This document shows positions 9,601-15,754 of a DNA stretch of 64,000 nt, one piece after another. The notes beneath the pieces were generated by a model that was given only the letters and a program-made list of their open reading frames with translations, searched no databases and had not been told where the DNA came from. A program made the position numbers and the translations under genes. Where the stretch lies: NCBI GenBank assembly GCA_964393615.1, contig CAYMUR010000013.1, positions 19,322 through 83,321 of the forward strand, in the 5' to 3' direction. Positions within the stretch are counted from its first letter, which is position 1, and each line of letters begins with the position of its first letter. This stretch comes from CAYMUR01 sp964393615 (GTDB taxonomy: Bacteria; Planctomycetota; Planctomycetia; Pirellulales; Pirellulaceae).

Positions 9601-11064
9601 AATATTGCCTAAAGCCGTCTCGGTCTTGGCTGAGATGGCCAACAGGTGTAAGGGACGGTCCGACTCCGGCGGTTCCAACGGCCGACTGGAAGCTTCTTCA
9701 AGAATGACATGTGCATTTGCTCCGCCAAAACCGAAAGAACTGACACCGGCGATGCGCGACTGTCCATCCGAGGGCCAAGCCACTGACTCACTAGGAATCT
9801 CGAGTCGTGTACCCGCCAACTGAATATTAGAATTAAGTTTGCTTAAATGTAATTGGGCCGGTATTATCCGATGCTGCAACATCAATACAACTTTTAGCAA
9901 TCCAGCAATTCCGGAAGCCGTTTCCGTATGACCAATGTTCGCTTTCACCGAAGTAACTCGAACGGGCGCCTGTTCGGGAGAGGTACGACGGAATACTTCC
10001 CCCAGTGCCTGGACTTCCATAGGATCGCCAAGTGGAGTACCGGTACCGTGCGCTTCTACGTAGCTGACACGACCAGCTGACAAACCCGCCTGCCCCAACG
10101 CAGCATGAATGACTCGCTGCTGAGATAACGCATTCGGAGCCGTGATCCCCGAGGTACGGCCATCCTGGTTGATGGCACTGGCCCGAACGACAGCAAAAAT
10201 TTCATCACCGTCTTTTTCAGCATCCGTTAATCGTTTTAAAACTAAAATACCGCAACCTTCGCCACGAACATACCCATTCGCACCGGAATCAAACGGCCGA
10301 CAACAACCATCTGCCGACAGCATGCGCGCATTGGAAAACGCAATCGTAGTTTCTGGCGTCAGAATCATATTCACACCACCGGCCAACGCCGCATCGCATT
10401 CACGGTTCCGCAACGATTGCACGGCCAGGTGTAAACCAATTAAGCCGGATGAACAGGCAGTATCGACTGACATGCTCGGACCATGAAAGTCAAAAACATA
10501 CGAGAGCCGATTGGCGGCGATGCTCAATGCATTTCCGGTACCTGAGTGGGCACCAATCTGTTCGAAATAGTCATCGAACTGGGCTGGAACTTTTGAATAG
10601 TCAGTTCCGCCAATGCCAATGAAAACACCCGTTGCCGACCCACTCATTCTCTCCGTAGGAAGGCCCGCGTGTTCCAGTGCTTCCCAGGCAACTTCCAGCA
10701 ACAACCGCTGTTGCGGGTCCATCTGAGACGCTTCACGTGGCGAGATACCAAAAAACAACGGGTCGAACTGGTCATGATCCTCAAGCATGCCAGCCCAACG
10801 AGTTGACATTTTCCCTTTCTGCTCACCCGTGGGATCATAAAGTTCATCGATATCCCAACGCGTCTTGGGAATCTCTTTCGTGGCGTCAATTCCATCAGCG
10901 ATCAATTGCCAGTAGGCATCCAAACTGGCTGCCATGGGAAAACGGCAAGCCATGCCAACAATCGCAATGGACTCGGCAACGTTCGCCTGCTTCTGCAATC
11001 GTTGCTCGAGTAATCGCCGTTTGGCCGGTGACAAATTCGAAAGACGTTGGGACAACTCAACCAT
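3610..11064 (-). CDS. Single-module highly reducing type I polyketide synthase (KS-AT-DH-psiKR-ER-KR-ACP-TE)
   Basis: 2484 residues. KS (about 32-456) has the DTACSSG cysteine at 204 and histidines 339 and 379. AT (about 560-860) has GHSVGE with Ser654 and the HAFH motif at 754-757 that is typical of malonyl-CoA specificity. DH (about 925-1220) has HxxxGxxxxP from His958 and HPALLDGL with Asp1137. A structural KR half (about 1235-1470) comes next; no methyltransferase domain is seen. ER (about 1495-1815) has HAGAGGVG near 1637. KR (about 1838-2020) has TGGLGALG, Tyr1984 and Asn1988. ACP has LGLDSL with Ser2149. A C-terminal thioesterase has GWSTGG with Ser2295 and GDHF with His2462. All catalytic residues look intact, so full reduction and hydrolytic release are expected. 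The N-terminus (1-30) is a short charged helix. The FAAL gene upstream probably supplies the starter. Whether the module works iteratively is unknown. Confidence 0.97.
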   Translation of the reverse strand: MVELSQRLSNLSPAKRRLLEQRLQKQANVAESIAIVGMACRFPMAASLDAYWQLIADGIDATKEIPKTRWDIDELYDPTGEQKGKMSTRWAGMLEDHDQFDPLFFGISPREASQMDPQQRLLLEVAWEALEHAGLPTERMSGSATGVFIGIGGTDYSKVPAQFDDYFEQIGAHSGTGNALSIAANRLSYVFDFHGPSMSVDTACSSGLIGLHLAVQSLRNRECDAALAGGVNMILTPETTIAFSNARMLSADGCCRPFDSGANGYVRGEGCGILVLKRLTDAEKDGDEIFAVVRASAINQDGRTSGITAPNALSQQRVIHAALGQAGLSAGRVSYVEAHGTGTPLGDPMEVQALGEVFRRTSPEQAPVRVTSVKANIGHTETASGIAGLLKVVLMLQHRIIPAQLHLSKLNSNIQLAGTRLEIPSESVAWPSDGQSRIAGVSSFGFGGANAHVILEEASSRPLEPPESDRPLHLLAISAKTETALGNIALKYGEFLAANEDVTAADVCHTANTGRTHFNHRLVITAADREQLSSRLRNVASDKAVAGVQRGKVQIATRPRIAMVFTGQGSQYIGMGRDLFETHSHFRETIERLDHTFSDAVSKSLLSVLYPESEHESLLDQTVYTQPALFAIEYALAQLWRSWGIEPAIVMGHSVGEYVACCVAGVFSPEDGLKLIAHRARLMQQLPQIGNMAVVFAGADVVTDALVEYRDVVDIAAANGPMNTVISGETGVVEELLQQFAASGIESQRLMVSHAFHSSLMDPMLDEFEQLARVVPMERPRIPIASNLTGQILDSEPPNARYWRDHVRQTVRFADGMQQLAEQDLDAVLEVGPTASLLGMGKRCCPNLDVSWLPSLRRGQDAWQVMLNSLASLYVLGVNVAWPEFDKPWQRRRLRLPNYPFDRSRYWYPGGEKRQTAMIGQRSDVLHPLLGYHVTSPLDKTIYQHQWSNQSPKYLVDHQVQGSPVAPAAAYIDQVLAAADQMYGNDRPVLEDLSIQKAMFLTEGTSRLVQLVLAPESAGRRTFEVFSTLADATECEDEATWALHAVGAMVPAQTTGEGLEADVPSVDLSAVRSCVVSSSSREEFYTQMNQRGLAYGPSFQVLNKLQRTQQEALAEVLLSDTVQEQLQQYCLHPALLDGLFQSMAGVVPLEPDGSHSPYTYMPVSVRRVRVMRPLAETMLTYVVRTSDADHPSPETVTGNVMLLDEEGQVIVELQGVCVQRLGRSLHESRSQTRDWLYQVKWFPQSLAPSESSQQQDNGIWLIFNDEQGFGRLFADELEQRGCQVVMISADSEFHRLDAQNGDLGGYRIRPGHVEDIQRLLDEVFTPDSEKSKDCAGVVYCWGLDILVEGHGGAAVLDRARDLGPGSVLPLFQSLARFGWQDVPGLSVVTCGAQSVDGVDVVSAFQAPLWGLGRVASVEHNQQRCRLIDLDPRADLSRMAKQVAQEMLSGQGAVQEDQVALRGEQRFVARLESAPDVLALKSGVRSSNVPAKSPFRLRLGDSGSFDLLWFESTSRHQPEKGQVELEVHAAGLNFSDVLKAMGLYPGLQDDVVPLGIECSGVVTAVGPGVERFQVGDEVMGVAPYSFASHAISAEFALVHKPGDIDHAQASTIPITFLTAYYALLRLAQLAPGERVLIHAGAGGVGLAAVQIAQQVGAEIFATAGSDEKRDYLRSLGVEHVMNSRTLDFADEIMQITGRQGVDVVLNSLPGDAITKSLASLRAYGRFLEIGKTDIYQNRMIGLLPFQDNLSYFAIDLDRMLRQRPDYICQMFLEMMQYFALGDYQPLAHTQFSVDDTVGAFRYMAQRKNIGKVVVSIDDREIAEVEEVTEQPDTVSAAGTYLITGGLGALGLKVAEWLAEQGAGHLLLMSRHGAQESHAQQLEAIVNTGTEVTVISADVTDFDSLSLALSQRPKQCPPLRGVIHAAGVLQDGVLFDMQWEQFRAALDVKMDGAWNLHRATIDEPLDFFVMFSSVAALLGSPGQGNYAAGNAFLDSFAAYRQSLGRPATSINWGPWSESGMAIDGGRSEQIKARGMDLLASGQALEVFGSALSDDVVNFTVMDAHWSDMLGLLRGQRPSFLHQVMADIDDDSVASDLVTVNHRLRAELLADDIDGRKEKLTVYFADELANIMSVDVEQLDRDQPLNTLGLDSLMAMELKNKIESQLLLNLPMARFLEGPSINRLAEVATELLVEDVDSSSQQQGSKTSEMDAWSPLLPLRPNGSRPPLFCIHPAGGDVRCYLDVARQLGDDLPVYVLRARGIEHQLAPHDSVEEMAADYLAAIRTVQSKGPYFLVGWSTGGIFAYEMVRQLREQGEEIGELVFIDSPTPAIFNDVDLEDHARFLYDVINFSNYFAGTEMKVSYEKLRSQHPDERIQTVLDEAIKHQVVPPDVSTDHIRRLIEVCRAHSQAIMNYQPPQLAQEVHIFRPTELSVLMEASGQHIAHDLGWDQFITVPFKFYQVPGDHFTMMTGDNASRLAQLIGECLGS

Positions 11065-11412
11065 GGAACGTTGTTTGCATAAATCTAACCGTCAGCCACC
11101 CGACGATCCAGGATATTATTTAGCGCAGCTGCAACAATAAACATTTCTCTATTCTATTCACTACGCAAAACAAAGAGTGACGAAATACCCCCAACCAACA
11201 TATGCCAAAACTTCATCGAAGAATCAACGCATCGCGACGACTCTTACAAAAATCAGTCCCGACATGTTGGCATCGGAAAGTTTACATGATGGTAATTTTG
11301 GATTTTAATCCGGCTAAATCACCAATGATCGACAAAAAAGGGTGCTTAACACTCCGGTCAATTCAGCACCCTCTATCATAATGCTCCGCTCATTCGCCAT
11401 GGGGTATTTTTT
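11065..11412. other. Intergenic region between FAAL and PKS genes
   Basis: 348 bp. It holds the intrinsic terminator of the FAAL gene (11334-11372, listed separately) and then about 270 bp of AT-rich DNA ahead of the PKS start. A TAATAT box at 11113-11118 on the minus strand could be a -10 element, but no convincing -35 accompanies it. No coding frame is seen. Confidence 0.5.
11334..11372 (-). terminator. Rho-independent terminator downstream of the FAAL gene
   Basis: On the minus strand, an 8-bp stem (AGGGTGCT pairing with AGCACCCT, 11365-11372 with 11339-11346) encloses an 18-base loop and is followed directly by a run of six T. It sits about 40 bp past the FAAL stop. It implies that the PKS gene further downstream needs its own promoter or anti-termination. 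Confidence 0.75.
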
Positions 11413-13947
11413 TTAATTATCATTGGATGCCTGTTCCGCCAACAAGCGTTCCACTTCATCGTCACTCAAGCTTTCAATTTCCTGCAGCATTTGTTCAAGA
11501 TCGTTAGCATTCTCTTGCTGCGCCACCTGGCTGGCGGCTCCTGTATCTTCCGCCACACCAGCCACTTGGCGAGCCAAATAACGTGCCATCGACATGCTAG
11601 TTGGATAATTCCATGCCACTGTCGCAGTGACCTGAACGCCTAACCAATCTTCGATATCCCGGCTCATTTCCACGGCGGTCAATGAATCAAGGCCATAGTC
11701 CGCAAATGGCTTGTCACGATGGATTTCGTTTTGCGGAACATTGGCACGACGAGTCAGCCAATTCGTCAACCAGATTTCGACCCTTTCCGTAAGGCGATCG
11801 ATCTCGTCAGCAGTCATTGCACGTTCAGCAGGCACAACCGGCCTGGGAGTGGACTGTTCCGGAAGCGACGATTCCACGGGTCCTGGCCGTGTCTCACCCT
11901 CCCCATAATCAAGCCCACCAGTTCCATTGCTAACCGCAGGTTTAGTTCCATTGCCAACCGCAGGTTTAGTTCCATTGCCAACCGTAGGTTTATCGACCAA
12001 GTCATCATGGTCAGTCAATAACCCAGCACTTTGAATTGGTCCTGAAACATTCGCCGGACTGGCCTGCTTCAGGCCTCCGAATTGCGCAGCCACTGAGACC
12101 GAATGACCAGGTTGTCCTAGCTGGACCATCGACGAAGCAGGGAAGTCAGCACTCAGCCTATCGCCCCTCTTGCGTAATATCGCCTGTTCGTTCACCCATT
12201 CATAAAGCACTTTCAGCTTGCCTTCGTGATACAGTGTTTTGCAGCGAGACCGCTGCACCTTACCACTCGTAGTCATCGGCAAACTCACCTGCCGAATCAG
12301 TAGAATCGCATAGGGGTCAACTTCATGTTCTTCGATCACCACACGGCGCACGCTACGGGCAATGTCGGCGAGATCATCGTTGCGAAAACTGCGGTCCACT
12401 TCGTGGACAATGCCCAGCTGTTCTTCGCCGTCCACTTCCAACGAAAAAGCTGCGCCTGCGTCCAATCGTAAACCGGGATGCGACTGAGCGACCGACCGTT
12501 CGATATCTTGTGGGTAAATATTTCTGCCACGGATGATAATCACATCTTTCACCCGTCCGGTAACATACAATTCACCCTTGCTCAAAAAGCCTAGGTCCCC
12601 GGTACGTAGATACGTTGTCTCGTCGTTGTCACGCAGTCTGGCTAGGAACGTTTCTGCCGTTTCCAAAGGTCGATTCCAATAACCAGCCGCTACACTCGGC
12701 CCACGAAGCCAAATTTCACCAACGCTGTCAGGTCCGCATTCGGTACAGGCTTCCGGGTCTACGATCTTGATCTTCTGACTCAACCGCGGACGCCCACAAC
12801 TCACCAACTCCTGGACATCACTACCGCCATGCCCATTGGCATCCTGCACTTCATGTCGCGATAACGCTGTTCGCAAGCAACGCTTGAATACTGGCCTCGC
12901 AGGTCCATCTCCACCCGCCGCCAACAACGTTGATTCCGCCAGACCATAACAGGGATAAAACGACTCAGGTTGGAAGCCACATGGTTCAAAAATTTCGGTA
13001 AACCGCTCTAATGTTTCCGGGCGGATTGGTTCCGCACCACAAAATCCGACACGCCAACTACTCAAGTCAAGTTCGGCCCGCTGCTCTGCAGTGGTCTTCT
13101 CCGCACATAACTCATAGGCAAAATTGGGAGCGCCGCTGATGTTTGCACCATATTCAGTAATTGCCTGCAGCCAGCGGATCGGACGACGCAAAAAGTCCGT
13201 GGGACACATAAGAATGCTTTCGCCACCCACGTAGAGCGATGTCAAGATGCCACCGATTAGCCCCATGTCATGGTAAGCCGGCAACCAGAACACTCCCTTA
13301 CCCATGTTTTCAGAAGCCGGCTCCTGGAAGCCCAACTGAAATCCTTCTCGGATCACTTCCAGGTTGTGAACCAAATTTCCATGGGTAACCATGACGCCTT
13401 TGGGATCACTCGTGGAACCGGAAGTATATTGCAAAAATACAACGTCATCTGCCGTGATATTAGAACGGTCCCAGTGACCCGCTTGCTCATCAGGAACTTC
13501 ATCGACTGCACACCAATCAACATCAGACCAGTCCAAATTCTGTTTCGAGACAGACACCAAGCCTAACGACTTGGAATTGGTGAGCACGGTTGACGCGCGG
13601 GCATCCCGACCAATCGCCGACAAACGTGGCATAGGCCGTTTCGGCTTGGGATAACAAGTCGGTACCGCGAGAACCTTCGCATACACACACCCAAAAAATG
13701 CGGTGATGAAGTCAAGTCCAGCCGGGTAAAGCAACAAGGCTCGATCGCCTGGTTGCATCGTCTGCCTTAAACGAGCCGCGATTGCTTGAGCTCTTGTTTC
13801 GAGTTGACCATAGGTGATGGTTGCAACCGGGGCCGATTCAGAAACGAATCGGTATGCCACTTGATCGCGCTGAGTCTTCGCGCGCCAACGCAGGATTTCC
13901 TCTAATGTCGTTGCATTACTTATATTTTCAGACAGAAAATCTATCAT
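11413..13947 (-). CDS. Fatty acyl-AMP ligase (FAAL) with C-terminal acyl carrier domain
   Basis: FAALs adenylate a free fatty acid and hand the acyl group to a carrier protein rather than to CoA. Visible are the AMP-binding loop YTSGSTSDPKG (about residue 175-185), the FAAL-type WLPAYHDMGLIGG, YGLAES, the VSCGRP segment after the family-specific insertion, RTGDLGF, and the hinge GRVKDVIIIRGRNIYPQDIE. After a low-complexity linker comes a carrier domain with FADYGLDSLTAVE, Ser near 755. The linker contains three near-perfect 8-residue repeats (KPAVGNGT type). The frame is open to a TTG at 14046; ATG at 13947 matches the usual N-terminus (MIDFLSENISN) and is preferred, giving 844 residues. It lies upstream of the PKS on the same strand, so it most likely loads the starter. 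Confidence 0.95.
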   Translation of the reverse strand: MIDFLSENISNATTLEEILRWRAKTQRDQVAYRFVSESAPVATITYGQLETRAQAIAARLRQTMQPGDRALLLYPAGLDFITAFFGCVYAKVLAVPTCYPKPKRPMPRLSAIGRDARASTVLTNSKSLGLVSVSKQNLDWSDVDWCAVDEVPDEQAGHWDRSNITADDVVFLQYTSGSTSDPKGVMVTHGNLVHNLEVIREGFQLGFQEPASENMGKGVFWLPAYHDMGLIGGILTSLYVGGESILMCPTDFLRRPIRWLQAITEYGANISGAPNFAYELCAEKTTAEQRAELDLSSWRVGFCGAEPIRPETLERFTEIFEPCGFQPESFYPCYGLAESTLLAAGGDGPARPVFKRCLRTALSRHEVQDANGHGGSDVQELVSCGRPRLSQKIKIVDPEACTECGPDSVGEIWLRGPSVAAGYWNRPLETAETFLARLRDNDETTYLRTGDLGFLSKGELYVTGRVKDVIIIRGRNIYPQDIERSVAQSHPGLRLDAGAAFSLEVDGEEQLGIVHEVDRSFRNDDLADIARSVRRVVIEEHEVDPYAILLIRQVSLPMTTSGKVQRSRCKTLYHEGKLKVLYEWVNEQAILRKRGDRLSADFPASSMVQLGQPGHSVSVAAQFGGLKQASPANVSGPIQSAGLLTDHDDLVDKPTVGNGTKPAVGNGTKPAVSNGTGGLDYGEGETRPGPVESSLPEQSTPRPVVPAERAMTADEIDRLTERVEIWLTNWLTRRANVPQNEIHRDKPFADYGLDSLTAVEMSRDIEDWLGVQVTATVAWNYPTSMSMARYLARQVAGVAEDTGAASQVAQQENANDLEQMLQEIESLSDDEVERLLAEQASNDN
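11921..11992 (-). repeat. Three 24-bp tandem repeats in the FAAL-ACP linker
   Basis: Copies at 11921-11944, 11945-11968 and 11969-11992 differ from each other at one or two bases. They encode an 8-residue unit of the type KPAVGNGT in the flexible linker between the adenylation and carrier domains. The unit length keeps the reading frame, so copy number can vary without breaking the protein. Confidence 0.95.
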
Positions 13948-14758
13948 ATTGACCGTCAAATTGTTACTCGTGGCGTTTTTTGGGCGGGAGCCGAACAATC
14001 TGTTCAGCTTGGCAGGCGTGCGTTCCCGCTGGCTGGTAGCAGCCAAGCAGGCGTGTAACTTTCAAAGCGATCACAGACCGCTTTTGTTACAATTGTGGGC
14101 CACGATTTTTGGGTTGGCTGAACAGATATCAAAAATTTTCAGTGTCCGTTGGACTCGCCTCGCCGAACCAAAGGACGGCAGTCGAATGCCCCGCTCACAA
14201 CGAATCCTGAAATTCCAACACCTGCTCAAACTCGCTCCGAATTAAAATTTCAAAAGGGGCGGTTTTCCATCGGCTTGGTAGGAAGTTCCCATTATATCCA
14301 TTCCGCAAATTAATCCAACTAGATAAGGTACCTCTAGAACCAAATATTTGCAACCACGCCCTTTCAAAAACACGTTAAAATAGAAGGGCCGTCTCAACGG
14401 TCACGGCAACCGATTGTCTGCTGAGACAAGACCGCGATTTTACCCGATATAAATCCGTAAGATGCTACTGCCATTCAACTTACACCATAAACAATCAACA
14501 ATGCCCCCTGGTCAAATCAAGTCAAAACTTTCCCTGGGCAGAAATTTTCGGGACGTATTTTCATCGGCCTGCTTGACGAATACCTCGCTGATTCGATAGG
14601 ACGGAGTAAAATTTGTGGCCAGATCACTGTTGATGCAAGTCAACTGAATACTCGTAGGACACTTGTGATTCATTACTCGATCCCCTCCTTTCCCAATCCC
14701 ACCAATCTCCCCCGGGGCAATTGTACCTCGTCCCCAGCCACGCTTCTTCTTTTTCTTT
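13948..14758. other. Divergent promoter region between FAAL and phosphopantetheinyl transferase genes
   Basis: 811 bp with no convincing gene, apart from a possible TTG-started extension of the FAAL to 14046. Visible structures are a 6-bp hairpin TGGCTG/CAGCCA at 14030-14045, a 10-bp palindrome CAAATATTTG at 14341-14350, and an inverted repeat GCCCTT/AAGGGC at 14358-14363 and 14384-14389 with TAAAAT between. These are plausible operator or promoter elements for the two divergent arms, but none is diagnostic. Confidence 0.45.
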
Positions 14759-15505
14759 ATGAAATCTGAACCTCCCTGGCTTCTGCCAAAAGATGGTCCG
14801 TTGACGGCTGAACCAAACACGGCCCATGTTTGGTGCGTTCGCCTCGATATTGGACCGCGCAGTATCGATGACTACTGGGAGGAACTGTCCACCGACGAAC
14901 GTCAACGTGGCGAACGCTTTCATTTTGATGTGCACCGCGAACGGTTTGTCGTCTGCCGGGCGCAGCTGAGACGTATTCTGTCCCGGTATCTGACGATTGA
15001 CTCCGCCGAAATCCGCTTCGAGTATGAACCACTTGGCAAACCGAAACTATGTACAAAACAGACAACCCAACCACTCCATTTTAATGTTTCCAAGTCCGAT
15101 GAAATCGCGATAATCGGCATCACACCAGATCGCAATATCGGTATTGATGTTGAACGAATTCGGCCTGTAGCAGATGCTGAGCAGCTCGCTGAACGATATT
15201 TTTCACCCGCAGAATACGACACGTTATGTCGACTTGCCGACGAACAACGCAACCACGGATTTTTAAGTCTCTGGACGTATAAGGAAGCGTTCTTGAAAGC
15301 AACGGGTCGTGGCTTGGCATTCCCCTTAGACCAAATCACCATTGCACTAGATGGCGAGGCACAACCTCGCATTGAAGCCATTAAAGGAAGCCTACAAGAA
15401 AATGACTGGCAGATTGCTAGATTGATACCTGCGAACGGGTATGTGGGAGCGTTGGCAACTCCAGGTGCCCCCCCTACCATCGCACGTTGGTATTGCCCAC
15501 ATTAA
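14759..15505 (+). CDS. Sfp-type 4'-phosphopantetheinyl transferase
   Basis: These enzymes transfer the phosphopantetheine arm of CoA to the serine of carrier domains. 248 residues. Visible motifs are FNVSKS (108-113, the place of the usual FNxSHS), the magnesium-binding GIDVERI (Asp130, Glu132) and WTYKEAFLKATGRG (172-185). In the first motif the usual histidine is a lysine, a change at a residue that normally contacts CoA. The gene faces away from the FAAL/PKS arm and precedes the exporter, so its likely substrates are the carrier domains of the FAAL and the PKS. No Shine-Dalgarno is apparent before the ATG at 14759. Confidence 0.92.
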   Translation: MKSEPPWLLPKDGPLTAEPNTAHVWCVRLDIGPRSIDDYWEELSTDERQRGERFHFDVHRERFVVCRAQLRRILSRYLTIDSAEIRFEYEPLGKPKLCTKQTTQPLHFNVSKSDEIAIIGITPDRNIGIDVERIRPVADAEQLAERYFSPAEYDTLCRLADEQRNHGFLSLWTYKEAFLKATGRGLAFPLDQITIALDGEAQPRIEAIKGSLQENDWQIARLIPANGYVGALATPGAPPTIARWYCPH

Positions 15506-15754
15506 AAAGACCAAGGAGGATACACTACAAGATCCTCTGGCCAAAAACCGGGACAAATTGGGCAAAAAATCAAAAAACTACAAGAGGTTCTGCTAGGGAA
15601 GCCGGCCTAAATTTCACCAAGTCAACAGCCGGTGCAAACTACAAAAATATGACACCTAACTTAAGCCGTGTGCCTTTGTCACTTCAAAACGTTTCAGTCA
15701 CGCCACTCCCTGTCCAGTGAACATCACTGCACGACCGATAATTTTTTTTAGCTT

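Noticed and set aside
14512..15074. Minus-strand frames overlapping the phosphopantetheinyl transferase start
   Set aside because: They overlap a well-supported gene and have arginine- and serine-rich, non-family sequence.
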